Source of the DNA: Streptococcus ovis DSM 16829 | GTDB taxonomy: Bacteria > Bacillota > Bacilli > Lactobacillales > Streptococcaceae | Direction of reading: 5' to 3' | Assembly: GCF_000380125.1 (NCBI RefSeq) | Contig: NZ_KB904584.1 | Location: 1-64,000 of the forward strand | Length of the DNA: 64,000 bases | Part shown: positions 8,363 through 21,599 of the stretch, one piece after another | Layout: each line of letters starts with the position of its first letter | Position numbering within the stretch: position 1 is the stretch's first letter | Made by a program: the position numbers and the translations under genes | The notes under the pieces: generated by a model | Told to the model about the DNA's origin: nothing | The model's database searches: none | Seen by the model: only the letters and a program-made list of their open reading frames with translations

Positions 8363-8651
8363 TTGAAAATAACCTTGGGTTATGATATAATATTAAAAAT
8401 ATTTGTCGTCTGCCTTATTTGAAATATTGTCCAAATAAGGCTTACAGCAGTTAAATCACACTTTAAAAGGGAAGATTTAGCTGCTCTTTTTGTGCTTATT
8501 TTTAGGAAAAATTAGATTTTGTTACATAAATTTAAAGATTCTAAAAATTCTGAAAAGGACAAAGCTTGTGTAGACAAGTGAATGAAATATTGGAATTGGC
8601 CACAGACTGCAAGGTTCTGTATGGCCCTATCTTATACAAAGGAGTTATAAC
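8363..8651 (+). promoter_or_regulatory. rpoB promoter and structured leader with attenuator-like hairpin
   Basis: Promoter TTGAAA (8363-8368), 17 bp, extended -10 TGATATAAT (TATAAT at 8386-8391) gives a leader of about 250 nt. It contains a perfect 10-bp hairpin GCCTTATTTG/CAAATAAGGC (8412-8441). A terminator-shaped hairpin AGCAGTTAAATC/GATTTAGCTGCT (8446-8485) follows, with CTTTTTG after it. Near the gene is a stem built on GGCC...GGCC (8598-8626). An RNA motif upstream of rpoB in Lactobacillales (Lacto-rpoB) is known; whether this leader matches it needs a covariance-model search. The second hairpin may also end pbp1b transcripts. Confidence 0.65.
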
Positions 8652-11600
8652 TTGGCAGGACATGACGTTCAATACGGGAAACATCGTACCCGTCGTAGTT
8701 TTTCAAGAATCAAAGAAGTTCTTGACTTACCAAATTTAATTGAAATCCAAACGGATTCGTTCCAAGAGTTTTTAGATCACGGTCTGAAAGAAGTGTTTGA
8801 AGACGTGCTTCCAGTATCCAACTTTACGGATACTATGGAATTGGAATTTGTTGGGTATGAATTGAAAGAACCTAAGTACACATTGGAAGAAGCGCGTGCA
8901 CATGATGCCAACTATTCAGCACCGATTTTTGTAACTTTCCGCCTTATCAATAAAGAAACAGGTGAAATCAAGACACAAGAAGTCTTCTTTGGTGAATTCC
9001 CAATCATGACAGAAATGGGGACTTTCATCATTAATGGTGCGGAGCGGATTATCGTATCTCAGCTTGTCCGTTCACCAGGTGTGTACTTTAATGATAAAGT
9101 CGACAAAAATGGCAAGGTCGGCTATGGTTCGACAGTGATTCCAAACCGTGGTGCTTGGTTAGAATTAGAAACGGATTCAAAAGATATTGCCTACACTCGT
9201 ATCGACCGTACGCGTAAGATTCCTTTCACAACGCTCGTTCGTGCGCTTGGATTCTCAGGTGATGATGAAATCTTTGATATCTTTGGTGATAGCGAATTAG
9301 TTCGCAACACTATCGAAAAAGATATCCACAAAAATCCAGCAGATTCACGTATTGATGAAGCGTTGAAAGAAATTTACGAGCGCCTTCGTCCAGGGGAGCC
9401 AAAGACAGCAGAGAGCTCACGTAGTCTCTTGACAGCTCGTTTCTTTGACCCGCGTCGCTATGATTTGGCACCTGTTGGTCGCTATAAAATCAACAAGAAG
9501 TTGAACTTACGCACTCGTTTGTTGGGTCAAACACTTGCAGAGCATGTCATCAATGGTGAGACAGGTGAAATTATCTGGGAAGCTGGAACTGTCTTAACAC
9601 GTGATTTGATAGAAGCCGCAGAAGATCAATTTGACGAATTGAACTTGGTAGAGTACATTCCAAATGATGCAGCAGTCTTGGTAGAACCATTCTTCTTGCA
9701 AAAATTCAAGGTGGTTGCACCGACTGATCCGGACCGCGTGGTAACAGTTATCGGAAATGCTAACCCTGCTGAAAATGTGCGTACTATTACCCCAGCTGAT
9801 ATTTTGGCGGAAATGTCTTACTTCCTAAATCTTGCTGAAGGTTTGGGTCGAGTAGATGACATTGACCACTTGGGGAACCGTCGTATTCGTGCGGTAGGTG
9901 AGCTTTTGGCAAACCAAGTACGTATCGGTTTGACACGTATGGAGCGTAATCTTCGTGAGCGTATGTCAGTTCAAGACAACGAAGTCTTGACACCACAACA
10001 AATCATCAATATCCGTCCTGTTACTGCTGCTATCAAAGAATTCTTTGGTTCTTCGCAGTTGTCACAGTTCATGGACCAACACAATCCGCTGTCTGAGTTG
10101 TCTCACAAACGTCGTTTGTCTGCCCTTGGGCCTGGTGGTTTGACACGTGACCGTGCAGGTTATGAAGTTCGTGACGTACACTACACCCACTATGGTCGTA
10201 TGTGTCCAATTGAAACACCTGAGGGACCAAACATCGGTTTGATTAACAACTTGTCTTCTTATGGTCACTTGAACAAGTACGGATTTATCCAAACACCGTA
10301 CCGTAAGATTGATCGGTCAACTGGTACGGTCACCAATGAAATCGTTTGGTTAACAGCTGATGAAGAAGATGCCTATATCGTAGCTCAATCAACTTCTCCA
10401 CTTGATGAAAACAACCGTTTCATTGATGAAATCGTCATGGGCCGTCATCAAGGTAACAACCAAGAATTCCCAGCAGCTTCTGCGGACTTTATGGATGTGT
10501 CACCTAAGCAGGTAGTTGCGGTCGCGACAGCATGTATTCCTTTCTTAGAAAACGATGACTCTAACCGTGCCCTCATGGGTGCCAACATGCAACGTCAGGC
10601 TGTGCCACTCATTGATCCAAAAGCACCATATGTTGGTACTGGTATGGAGTATCAAGCAGCCCATGATTCAGGTGCTGCGATTATTGCCCAGCATGATGGG
10701 AAAGTGACCTATGCAGATGCAGATAAGGTAGAAGTTCGTCGTGAAGATGGTTCACTTGATGTCTATCATGTGTCAAAATTCCGTCGTTCAAATTCAGGTA
10801 CAGCTTATAACCAACGTACCCTGGTAAAAGTTGGCGATATCGTTGAAAAAGGCGACTTCATCGCTGACGGACCTTCCATGGAAAAAGGTGAAATGGCGCT
10901 TGGTCAAAATCCTATTGTTGCCTACATGACATGGGAAGGTTACAACTTCGAGGATGCGGTTATCATGAGTGAACGCTTGGTGAAAGAAGATGTCTATACA
11001 TCTGTTCACCTGGAAGAATACGAATCAGAAACACGCGATACCAAGTTAGGCCCTGAAGAAATTACCCGTGAAATTCCAAACGTTGGGGAAGACGCCCTTC
11101 GTAACTTGGATGAGATGGGAATTATCCGCATCGGTGCGGAAGTCAAAGAAGGCGACATCCTGGTTGGTAAGGTTACTCCTAAGGGTGAAAAAGATCTGTC
11201 AGCTGAAGAAAGACTCCTTCACGCTATCTTTGGTGATAAATCTCGTGAAGTGCGTGATACCTCTCTTCGTGTTCCACATGGTGCCGATGGTGTCGTTCGT
11301 GATGTAAAAATCTTTACCCGTGCCAACGGTGATGAATTGCAATCTGGTGTGAATATGCTGGTGCGTGTTTACATTGCTCAGAAGCGTAAAATCAAGGTCG
11401 GAGATAAGATGGCCGGTCGTCACGGAAACAAGGGTGTCGTATCCCGTATCGTTCCTGTGGAAGACATGCCTTATCTTCCTGATGGCACACCAGTTGATAT
11501 CATGTTGAATCCGCTTGGGGTACCGTCTCGTATGAATATCGGTCAGGTTATGGAGCTTCACCTTGGTATGGCAGCTCGTAACTTGGGTATCCATATTGCA

Positions 11601-12212
11601 ACGCCAGTCTTTGATGGTGCAAGTTCTGAAGACCTTTGGGCTACCGTTAAGGAAGCAGGTATGGATAGCGATGCCAAGACGATTCTCTACGATGGCCGGA
11701 CTGGTGAGCCATTTGACAACCGTGTGTCAGTTGGTGTCATGTACATGATTAAACTTCACCACATGGTTGACGACAAGCTTCATGCTCGTTCAGTTGGTCC
11801 TTACTCACTCGTTACCCAACAACCACTCGGAGGTAAAGCTCAGTTTGGTGGACAACGTTTCGGTGAGATGGAGGTTTGGGCCCTTGAAGCTTACGGTGCG
11901 TCAAATGTCCTTCAAGAAATATTGACTTACAAGTCAGATGATGTGACAGGTCGTCTCAAAGCCTATGAAGCTATCACAAAAGGCAAACCAATTCCAAAAC
12001 CAGGTGTTCCAGAATCATTCCGCGTTCTTGTCAAAGAATTGCAATCACTTGGTCTCGACATGCGTGTCCTTGACGAAGATGATAACGAAGTAGAACTACG
12101 TGACCTTGATGAGGGTGAAGATGATGACATCATCCACGTAGATGACCTTGAAAAAGCACGTGCAAAAGCTGCAGCTGATGCAGCGGCGGCCTTCGCAGAG
12201 TCGGATGAGTAG
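8652..12212 (+). CDS. rpoB: RNA polymerase beta subunit
   Basis: A 1186-residue beta subunit of RNA polymerase. The start is TTG at 8652, supported by AAAGGAG just upstream and by the conserved N-terminus [16 protein letters not shown]. The rifampicin region reads [27 protein letters not shown], with the usual Ser, Asp, His and Ser residues, so it looks rifampicin-sensitive. Other conserved blocks are [17 protein letters not shown] and [17 protein letters not shown]. The C-terminus is acidic then Ala/Lys-rich. It pairs with rpoC downstream across an unusually long spacer. Confidence 0.98.
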   Translation: MAGHDVQYGKHRTRRSFSRIKEVLDLPNLIEIQTDSFQEFLDHGLKEVFEDVLPVSNFTDTMELEFVGYELKEPKYTLEEARAHDANYSAPIFVTFRLINKETGEIKTQEVFFGEFPIMTEMGTFIINGAERIIVSQLVRSPGVYFNDKVDKNGKVGYGSTVIPNRGAWLELETDSKDIAYTRIDRTRKIPFTTLVRALGFSGDDEIFDIFGDSELVRNTIEKDIHKNPADSRIDEALKEIYERLRPGEPKTAESSRSLLTARFFDPRRYDLAPVGRYKINKKLNLRTRLLGQTLAEHVINGETGEIIWEAGTVLTRDLIEAAEDQFDELNLVEYIPNDAAVLVEPFFLQKFKVVAPTDPDRVVTVIGNANPAENVRTITPADILAEMSYFLNLAEGLGRVDDIDHLGNRRIRAVGELLANQVRIGLTRMERNLRERMSVQDNEVLTPQQIINIRPVTAAIKEFFGSSQLSQFMDQHNPLSELSHKRRLSALGPGGLTRDRAGYEVRDVHYTHYGRMCPIETPEGPNIGLINNLSSYGHLNKYGFIQTPYRKIDRSTGTVTNEIVWLTADEEDAYIVAQSTSPLDENNRFIDEIVMGRHQGNNQEFPAASADFMDVSPKQVVAVATACIPFLENDDSNRALMGANMQRQAVPLIDPKAPYVGTGMEYQAAHDSGAAIIAQHDGKVTYADADKVEVRREDGSLDVYHVSKFRRSNSGTAYNQRTLVKVGDIVEKGDFIADGPSMEKGEMALGQNPIVAYMTWEGYNFEDAVIMSERLVKEDVYTSVHLEEYESETRDTKLGPEEITREIPNVGEDALRNLDEMGIIRIGAEVKEGDILVGKVTPKGEKDLSAEERLLHAIFGDKSREVRDTSLRVPHGADGVVRDVKIFTRANGDELQSGVNMLVRVYIAQKRKIKVGDKMAGRHGNKGVVSRIVPVEDMPYLPDGTPVDIMLNPLGVPSRMNIGQVMELHLGMAARNLGIHIATPVFDGASSEDLWATVKEAGMDSDAKTILYDGRTGEPFDNRVSVGVMYMIKLHHMVDDKLHARSVGPYSLVTQQPLGGKAQFGGQRFGEMEVWALEAYGASNVLQEILTYKSDDVTGRLKAYEAITKGKPIPKPGVPESFRVLVKELQSLGLDMRVLDEDDNEVELRDLDEGEDDDIIHVDDLEKARAKAAADAAAAFAESDE

Positions 12213-12595
12213 TGCTATACTCTGGAGGAGTGTTGCAGCTAGCGCCTAGAAATAGGAAAGCGCTAAGTCTGGGGAGTAGTTGCCTGGCTCTTTGCAACAC
12301 AAGAGAGTTGGTAACTCCGAGGGAGTGTTTCGGTCCGAATTTGAAAATTGAAATGTTCGGGAATTCGGCACTAAGGAAACCAACAGTGTGGAAAGTCTAA
12401 CTGACTGTTTCAGTAGTAGTTTAGAAACAGGAGACAAGGGAAATCTTCCTTGATAAGAAATGTAAAAGTGCTAATGCACTCATGCAAAAAATGATAAAAA
12501 TATGGCGTCTGAGTTCTGTAGGACTCAGACAGGCCATTTGATTTCGTGCTAGTCCCTTCAAGATTAGCTGAACAAGAATAAGAAAGGGAAAATTA
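12213..12595 (+). other. Long structured rpoB-rpoC spacer
   Basis: The 383-bp spacer contains no convincing gene but several local stems: AGCGC/GCGCT (about 12239-12264), GAGTT-GGT-AACTC (12305-12317), TTCGG-T-CCGAA (12329-12339), AGTGC-TAAT-GCACT (12467-12480) and GTCTGAGT/ACTCAGAC (12507-12530). A TGTTGCA near 12232 can pair with TGCAACA near 12293 to enclose the first. No stem is followed by a clear T tract, so these are not ordinary terminators. They may be processing or translation-control elements of rpoC. Confidence 0.55.
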
Positions 12596-16231
<3,636 letters not shown>

Positions 16232-16242
16232 AATACAAAACT

Positions 16243-16278
16243 AACAGCTTGAAGAATACAATCTTCAAGCTGTTTTTA
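16243..16278 (+). terminator. rpoBC operon terminator
   Basis: AACAGCTTGAAGA (16243-16255) pairs with TCTTCAAGCTGTT (16262-16274) and is followed by TTT. The 13-bp stem ends rpoC transcription. Confidence 0.85.
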
Positions 16279-16401
16279 CTATTTCCACTGTATGAAGAGG
16301 AACCTCGTTTTGGTGCTCAACATGTTCTATAATCTAGACAATAATAGCTTTCATCTGTTTCAGAAATGATAGAACTAAGAAGAACCCCTGGCTATAACTC
16401 C

Positions 16402-16454
16402 ATATTCTTATCTATGTCGACTATGGATAAGAATATAGGAACATTAAAATGTTC
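16402..16454. repeat. Two adjacent inverted repeats near the end of the Excalibur gene
   Basis: ATATTCTTATC (16402-16412) pairs with GATAAGAATAT (16426-16436), and GAACATT-AA-AATGTTC (16439-16454) follows directly. They lie just beyond the stop codon of the minus-strand gene and may form its terminator, although neither has a long T tract on that strand. Confidence 0.45.
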
Positions 16455-16462
16455 TAAAAAAT

Positions 16463-17428
16463 TTAACGGTCGCAGGCAGTACCATCTCCATCACGGTCTA
16501 ACCCTGGACGGTAACCAGGTTCCCCTCTATGAAGAGGAGCACGACCTGCAGCCCGTACGGCGGCACAGTTAGGATAATAGGATTGTGCTGGTTGTTGTAC
16601 GACTGGAGGAGTTGGATTTGTACGAGGAGCTGGTGCAACGACTTTGGGCGCAGGTTTTGGTGCGGGAGGGGTTGCAAATTGGGTACGAATAGGTTCACCC
16701 ATTTTTACTCCATAGAATTTGATTCCCTCTTGTTTCCATCCGTGTTTTGGTAAAACGTTGTATTCGTTTCTATCCGTTGTCCAGTGATGAAGTCCGCGGA
16801 GTTTTGGATTATAAACACGATAAATAGCAATAGTACCGTCAGAATAAAAGACTGGACGTCCGTTGTTGTCAGATTTCCAACCATGGCGGCTCGTAAGGAC
16901 TTTTACTTCATTGGTATCTGTTGTATAGAGGTGGTTTTGTAAACCGGCATTATATAGTCGATAGACTGGTGTTCCAGAAGATGGGCTATACCATCCAATT
17001 CCTTCATAACCCCAACCATGGCGACTGTAAAGAACATTTTTTTCGTTGGCATCCGTTGTATAAAGATGCTCACCATTTCTTGGGTTATAAAGTCGATAGA
17101 TTGGTAAAAGTCCTTCAACAGATTCAGTCTGTGATGTTGGAGTAGGCTGGTCGCTTGAACTAGATGCTGGAAGCGTACTTGTCGTTGTAGATACAGGTTC
17201 CTCGGCAACTGTTGTAGTAGAAGTTGGCAGTTGGTCACTATCAGAATCTGTACTACTTATTGTTGTAGAAGTACTGTCCACTGGGATTTCTGTTGTAGCT
17301 ATCTCAGTAGGTACTTGTATAGCCGCTGGCTCATTCCCCTCTTCAGCCCAGATATTTACAGGGGTCAATGTTCCAGCAACGAGGGTAGCTAGAGCAAATG
17401 CGCAAAGCAAGAAAGTTTTCTTTTTCAT
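16463..17428 (-). CDS. Secreted protein with three YRLYNxG repeats (DUF5648) and an Excalibur domain
   Basis: A 321-residue exported protein. ATG at 17428 is chosen because AAAAGGAG precedes it and a classic signal peptide follows (MKKKTFLLCAFALATLVAG..., cleavage near NIWAEEG). A Ser/Thr-rich linker covers about 35-110. Three repeats of the YRLYNxxxGxHLYTTDxNE...HGWxxEG type (DUF5648) span about 112-240, and a Pro-rich linker follows. The last 40 residues form an Excalibur calcium-binding domain (NCAAVRAAG...DRDGDGTACDR). No LPXTG sorting signal. The repeat module recurs in two other secreted proteins of this window. Its role is unknown; wall or carbohydrate binding is plausible. Confidence 0.8.
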   Translation of the reverse strand: MKKKTFLLCAFALATLVAGTLTPVNIWAEEGNEPAAIQVPTEIATTEIPVDSTSTTISSTDSDSDQLPTSTTTVAEEPVSTTTSTLPASSSSDQPTPTSQTESVEGLLPIYRLYNPRNGEHLYTTDANEKNVLYSRHGWGYEGIGWYSPSSGTPVYRLYNAGLQNHLYTTDTNEVKVLTSRHGWKSDNNGRPVFYSDGTIAIYRVYNPKLRGLHHWTTDRNEYNVLPKHGWKQEGIKFYGVKMGEPIRTQFATPPAPKPAPKVVAPAPRTNPTPPVVQQPAQSYYPNCAAVRAAGRAPLHRGEPGYRPGLDRDGDGTACDR

Positions 17429-17468
17429 GATATCTCCTTTTCTCAAAAATATAACGCTTACAACAATA

Positions 17469-17497
17469 ATTTTACTACTCTTATCTAAGAAAATCAA
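17469..17497 (-). promoter_or_regulatory. Promoter of the Excalibur/DUF5648 gene
   Basis: On the minus strand TTGATT (17492-17497), 17 bp, TAAAAT (17469-17474), about 40 bp before the start codon. Confidence 0.6.
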
Positions 17498-17582
17498 TGG
17501 CTTGTGAAAATATTCATAAGCTGAATAATTCCGTATTTCTGGAAATTTGTCTATAATGATAGCTGTAAAGGAAGTAAGAGTT

Positions 17583-17930
17583 ATGTATCATGTAGTAAAG
17601 ATGTATGGCGACTGTGAACCATGGTGGTTCCTGGATGGCTGGGAAGAGGACATTGTCACAAATAAAGAGTTTGAACATTATGAAGAAGCGTTGAAGTACT
17701 ATCAACGAGAATGGGTTCACCTATCAGAGACCTTCTCCAAGTGGAAAAAGAAGACTGGCATGATGACAGCCTTTTGGGATCCGGATGACCAGGTCTGGTG
17801 TGAAGAATGTGAAGAATATCTTCAACAGTATCATTCCATCATGTTGATGGAAGGTGATGAGCAACTACCAAAGGGGTTGAGAACTAAGAGGACAGAAAAC
17901 AGAGTTCGTCCTTGTCGTATTAAAAATTAA
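17583..17930 (+). CDS. DUF1033 family protein
   Basis: A 115-residue protein of the streptococcal DUF1033 family, rich in Trp, Glu and Tyr (EPWWFLDGWEEDI, YYQREWVHLSETF, FWDPDDQVWCEECEEYLQQYHSIMLM). The start at 17583 (MYHVVKMYGD) follows AAGGAAG and a TATAAT at 17552-17557. The family is commonly found near comGA in streptococci, as here. It has no signal peptide or membrane segment and ends in a basic tail. No biochemical function is known to me. Confidence 0.8.
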   Translation: MYHVVKMYGDCEPWWFLDGWEEDIVTNKEFEHYEEALKYYQREWVHLSETFSKWKKKTGMMTAFWDPDDQVWCEECEEYLQQYHSIMLMEGDEQLPKGLRTKRTENRVRPCRIKN

Positions 17931-17956
17931 AAAACGCCAGCTGGCGTTTTTTAATT
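17925..17956. terminator. Perfect palindromic bidirectional terminator
   Basis: A 32-bp perfect palindrome centred on CGCCAG/CTGGCG with A6 and T6 flanks. It overlaps the stop codons of both convergent genes (DUF1033 and S66 peptidase). Confidence 0.9.
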
Positions 17957-18907
17957 TGCCTTGAAATGAATGGAGAGCGTATTTGTATCTAGGCTGACCT
18001 GTCCACCGATGGTGATAGTAAAAAGTGGTTGGGTGTGGGCGAAGTCTAGGTCATAGAGGACAGGGATGGATTTAAGAATAGGATGCTTGTGGAGAATGGC
18101 TAGCAAAATCTCCTCTGTCATTTCACATTCTTTAGGGAAGCGTCCAATAATGACTGCCCGAGGGTTGGGGTAGGCTTGGAGAATGGCCGCGAGGTGTCTT
18201 GCAAACTCGATGTAGTCATCTTCCTCGGCTTCTTCTAAAAAGAGAATATAGTCTTTTGGCTGAGGGGCGTAGGGAGTACCTCGCAGTAGTCCAAACGTTG
18301 ATAAATTGCCACCGATGGCAATGCCAGAAGCCTTTCCTGCATTGTAAACTTTCCATTCGGTCGGCATAAAGTGGCGAGGCTGCGTCGGGTCGTACCAAGG
18401 GTCACTAGACCATTCTTTACTTGGGACCAAGTCATAACTGTCTTGTGTTAGGGCGTTGAGCCACATCTTGGTCTGGTAGTCTTGCCCTTCTTTCATCTTA
18501 AAACTGGAATAAGATGGTCCCATATAGGTTTCCATTCCAGTCTTGGCATAGATGGCGTTGAGTATCGCAGAGGTATCGGAATACCCACAGATGATTTTTG
18601 GGTTCTGGGTAATGAGGTCGTAGTCTAGGTAGGGAAGCAATTCATTGGAGTTAAAGCCACCAATCGTTGCCAAGATGGCCTCCACAGCCTCGTCCGCAAA
18701 GGCTTCATGCAAGTCTTCTACACGGCTGGCAATACTGGCAGAACCAAAGAAATCGTGCTCGAAGTAGTTGCGAGAAAAAGAAACTTCAAAGCCAAGGTCT
18801 TCTAGTTTTTCTTTGGCAGTAATGTTAGCATCAAAACCGCCGATGTGTTCAATAGAGGACGATGGGCTGACAATGCGAATGTGGTCGCCTTTTTTCAATT
18901 TTTTCAT
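17951..18907 (-). CDS. S66 family peptidase (LD-carboxypeptidase / MccF-like)
   Basis: A 318-residue serine peptidase of family S66, which contains cytoplasmic LD-carboxypeptidases that recycle murein tetrapeptides and MccF immunity proteins. The fold start MKKLKKGDHIRIVSPSSS is typical, ATIGGFNSNELLPYLD precedes the nucleophile motif GYSDTSAI, and a second half with AIGGNLSTFGLLRGT and FLEEAEED follows. ATG at 18907 is preferred over upstream in-frame codons because AAGGAGGTG lies before it. Whether it acts on murein or on a peptide antibiotic cannot be decided. Confidence 0.82.
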   Translation of the reverse strand: MKKLKKGDHIRIVSPSSSIEHIGGFDANITAKEKLEDLGFEVSFSRNYFEHDFFGSASIASRVEDLHEAFADEAVEAILATIGGFNSNELLPYLDYDLITQNPKIICGYSDTSAILNAIYAKTGMETYMGPSYSSFKMKEGQDYQTKMWLNALTQDSYDLVPSKEWSSDPWYDPTQPRHFMPTEWKVYNAGKASGIAIGGNLSTFGLLRGTPYAPQPKDYILFLEEAEEDDYIEFARHLAAILQAYPNPRAVIIGRFPKECEMTEEILLAILHKHPILKSIPVLYDLDFAHTQPLFTITIGGQVSLDTNTLSIHFKAN

Positions 18908-18968
18908 AGAACACCTCCTTAAAATTTTTACTATTTTAACAAAAAATTTTTCAAAAGACAAGCTGACT

Positions 18969-18976
18969 TGCGAATA
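18969..18976 (+). promoter_or_regulatory. SigX (ComX) competence box of the comG operon
   Basis: TGCGAATA, within TTGCGAATAAATAAG, lies 19 bp before comGA and differs by one base from the streptococcal cin/com-box TACGAATA. The same TTGCGAATA[AG]ATAAG precedes ssbB at 29098. The shared form supports recognition by the competence sigma factor. Confidence 0.8.
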
Positions 18977-18995
18977 AATAAGATGAGGGGGAATT

Positions 18996-19946
18996 ATGAT
19001 ACAACATTTAGCTAAAAAATTGATTGCTGAAGCAGTAGAGAAACATGTCAGTGACCTTTACTTAGTGCCTCGGGCAGATACCTATCAACTCTTTGAACGT
19101 TATGATGATGAGCGACATTTTGTGGGTGAGTATGATGAGGCGGAATTTGCCGCCTTAATCAGCCACTTTAAGTTTGTGGCCGGAATGAATGTCGGAGAAA
19201 AACGCCGAAGTCAACAGGGGTCATGTGACTATGATTACGGAGAAGGACAAATTTCGCTTCGTCTATCAACAGTGGGTGATTACCGAAACAAGGAGAGTTT
19301 GGTCATCCGTTTTCTCTACGAAGATGTGAAAGATTTGCGCTTCTGGTTTGACGCAGTAGAGGAAGTATCGAAGGAAATCAAGGGACGAGGGCTCTACCTT
19401 TTTTCGGGTCCAGTCGGCTCTGGTAAGACAACGCTTATGTACCATCTTGCCAGGCTGAAATTTCCACATCAACAAGTATTGACCATCGAAGATCCTGTGG
19501 AAATCAAGCAGGACAATATGTTGCAGTTGCAATTAAATGAAGCCATCGGTGCTACCTATGACAATCTGATTAAATTGTCACTCCGTCATCGGCCTGACCT
19601 ATTGATCATCGGAGAAATTCGTGACAAAGAAACAGCGCGTGCTGTTATTCGGGCGAGTTTGACTGGTGCTACTGTGTTTTCAACCGTCCATGCCAAAAGT
19701 ATCTCAGGTGTGTACGCACGGCTTCTGGAATTGGGTGTCAGTGAAGAAGAATTGAAGAATGCCCTACAAGGGATTGCTTACCAGCGTTTGATTAAAGGAA
19801 GGGGGATTGTAGATTATGCCAGCCAAGACTACCAAAGCCATAGCGCAGACCAATGGAATCAACAGATTGATCAACTTCTTGCGGCAGGACATATCACTCT
19901 TCGGCAAGCGGAAACCGAAAAAATTATCGATTCTACGCCAGCGTAA
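18996..19946 (+). CDS. comGA: Competence pilus assembly ATPase ComGA (ComYA/CglA)
   Basis: A 316-residue type II/IV secretion ATPase that powers assembly of the DNA-uptake pilus at the membrane. Walker A is SGPVGSGKTT near residue 141, the Asp box follows as EDPVEIKQD, and Walker B with the His box is RHRPDLLIIGEIRD ... TGATVFSTVHAK. It lacks the long N-terminal domain of PilB, as is usual for ComGA. It is first in a tightly overlapping seven-gene operon under a SigX box, so it should be expressed only in competent cells. Confidence 0.95.
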   Translation: MIQHLAKKLIAEAVEKHVSDLYLVPRADTYQLFERYDDERHFVGEYDEAEFAALISHFKFVAGMNVGEKRRSQQGSCDYDYGEGQISLRLSTVGDYRNKESLVIRFLYEDVKDLRFWFDAVEEVSKEIKGRGLYLFSGPVGSGKTTLMYHLARLKFPHQQVLTIEDPVEIKQDNMLQLQLNEAIGATYDNLIKLSLRHRPDLLIIGEIRDKETARAVIRASLTGATVFSTVHAKSISGVYARLLELGVSEEELKNALQGIAYQRLIKGRGIVDYASQDYQSHSADQWNQQIDQLLAAGHITLRQAETEKIIDSTPA

Positions 19947-20895
19947 GGTCATCGAACTTTTTAATAATCTCTTTGCCAGTGGTTTTCATCTGGTGGAAAT
20001 TGTTGATTTTCTAAAGCGGAGTCAGCTGTTAGCAGACCGCTACACAGACATTTTGAGCCAAGGACTCATGGCTGGAAAACCTTTCTCAGCCCTCTTATCT
20101 GATTTACAATTTTCAGATAATGTGGTGACACAAGTGTCGTTGGCAGAAGTACACGGCAATACCAGTCTGAGTTTGCAAAATATCCAAGGCTACTTGACAA
20201 AGTTAGAACAGGTACGCAAGAAATTGCTGGAAGTCGCGACCTATCCGATTATTCTCGTGGCCTTTCTGGTGCTCATTATGTTGGGCTTGAAAAATTATTT
20301 ATTACCCCAACTAGAAGAGGGAAATGCTGCGACGACGATCATCCAGCAGTTTCCAACGATTTTTTTAGGGAGTGTATTAGGAGTGGCCTGTTTTATTCTA
20401 CTGGCCATGGTCTGGTATCGCAAAACCGAGAAAATGAAGGTGGCTCGTTTCTTAGCCAAGTTACCACTGGTAGGCTCTTTTGTTCGCTCCTATCTAACAG
20501 CTTATTATGTGCGTGAGTGGGGGAATTTAATTGGACAGGGGCTGGAGATGACAGAGATTGTTACCTTGATGCAGGAGCAAGATTCGCCTCTTTTTCAGGA
20601 AATCGGACGGGACTTGTCGACTGCCTTGCACAATGGACAATCCTTCTGTGACCATATTCTGACCTATCCATTTTTCCGGAAGGAGTTGAGCCTGATTATT
20701 GAATATGGTCAGGTCAAGTCCAAGTTAGGGAGCGAGTTGGCTCTCTATGCAGATGAATGTTGGGAAGAATTTTTTGCCAAGGTCAATCGAAGTATGCAGT
20801 TGATTCAGCCACTGATATTTCTACTCGTTGCCTTGATGATTGTCTTAATCTATGCAGCTATGTTGCTGCCAATTTATCAAAATATGGAGATGTAA
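19816..20895 (+). CDS. comGB: Competence pilus membrane platform protein ComGB
   Basis: A polytopic GspF/PilC-family protein forming the membrane platform of the competence pilus. It has two T2SF repeats (LFNNLFASGFHLVEIVDFL..., and TAYYVREWGNLIGQGLEMTEIV...) and membrane segments near VATYPIILVAFLVLIMLGL, FLGSVLGVACFILLAMVWY and LIFLLVALMIVLIYAAMLLP. The start is uncertain: ATG at 19816 would overlap comGA by 131 bp, while TTG at 19867 or 19879 gives an N-terminus nearer to that of pneumococcal CglB. None has a clear ribosome site, so translational coupling to comGA is likely. Confidence 0.88.
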   Translation: MPAKTTKAIAQTNGINRLINFLRQDISLFGKRKPKKLSILRQRKVIELFNNLFASGFHLVEIVDFLKRSQLLADRYTDILSQGLMAGKPFSALLSDLQFSDNVVTQVSLAEVHGNTSLSLQNIQGYLTKLEQVRKKLLEVATYPIILVAFLVLIMLGLKNYLLPQLEEGNAATTIIQQFPTIFLGSVLGVACFILLAMVWYRKTEKMKVARFLAKLPLVGSFVRSYLTAYYVREWGNLIGQGLEMTEIVTLMQEQDSPLFQEIGRDLSTALHNGQSFCDHILTYPFFRKELSLIIEYGQVKSKLGSELALYADECWEEFFAKVNRSMQLIQPLIFLLVALMIVLIYAAMLLPIYQNMEM

Positions 20896-20896
20896 A

Positions 20897-21211
20897 ATGA
20901 AAAAATTATTGAACTTAAAAACAAAAGCTTTTACTTTAATTGAAATGTTAGTTGTCCTTGTTATCATCAGTGCCTTGTTATTGCTCTTTGTGCCAAATCT
21001 TAGCAAGCAAAAGGAAACTGTAAAAGAGACGGGTGGAGCAGCTGTTGTCAAGGTGGTTGAAGGCCAGGCAGAATTGTATGGACTGAACAATAAAGGAGAA
21101 GCGACCTTGGGACAATTAGTGGAAACAGAATCGATTACTGAGGAACAAGCACAATCATATAAAGAATATTATGCAAAACATACAGATAAGACTCCGACTG
21201 TCGCGCCTTAA
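20897..21211 (+). CDS. comGC: Major competence pseudopilin ComGC
   Basis: A 104-residue class III prepilin. The peptidase cleavage motif KAFTLIEMLVVLVIISALLLLFVP starts at residue 11; cleavage is expected before Phe (A-FTLIE), followed by the single N-terminal helix. The ATG at 20897 follows the comGB stop by one base. ComGC is the main subunit of the transformation pilus that binds and pulls in DNA. The C-terminal half is short and charged, as in other streptococcal CglC/ComYC proteins. Confidence 0.95.
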   Translation: MKKLLNLKTKAFTLIEMLVVLVIISALLLLFVPNLSKQKETVKETGGAAVVKVVEGQAELYGLNNKGEATLGQLVETESITEEQAQSYKEYYAKHTDKTPTVAP

Positions 21212-21599
21212 AGCCTTTACTTTATTTGAAAGTCTCGTGGTCCTCAGTGTGGTGAGTTTTGTTGCCTTGTTCTTGTCAGGGTCTGTGCGGCAGATTTTTC
21301 GACAGACAGAGGAGACAATCTTTTTTATGAGTTTTGAGCGATTGTATAAGGATAGTCAGCAGCTGGCAATTGCTTCGCACCAGAAGGTGTCCTTGCAGAT
21401 TAGGGAAGATAGGATTTCCAATGCCTATCAAACACTTTCGATTCCAGATTCGGTAAGAGCTACAAAGCCTATTCGGATTGAGTTTGCGGAGCATGGTGGC
21501 AATTCATCCCTGGCGGCAGTTCACTTTGACACAGAGGAACATCAAGTCCAATATCAGTTGTATTTGGGGAGTGGTCGATATAAAAAAACAATCCGTTAA
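21171..21599 (+). CDS. comGD: Minor competence pseudopilin ComGD
   Basis: A 142-residue prepilin-like protein with the motif KAFTLFESLVVLSVVSFVALFLSG (Glu at +5 after cleavage). It overlaps comGC by 41 bp, which suggests translational coupling. Minor pilins of this operon are needed to start pilus assembly. Confidence 0.9.
   Translation: MQNIQIRLRLSRLKAFTLFESLVVLSVVSFVALFLSGSVRQIFRQTEETIFFMSFERLYKDSQQLAIASHQKVSLQIREDRISNAYQTLSIPDSVRATKPIRIEFAEHGGNSSLAAVHFDTEEHQVQYQLYLGSGRYKKTIR

Noticed and set aside
12212-12400. 62-codon frame in the rpoB-rpoC spacer
   Set aside because: Overlaps the rpoB stop, crosses the hairpins, and has no recognisable product.
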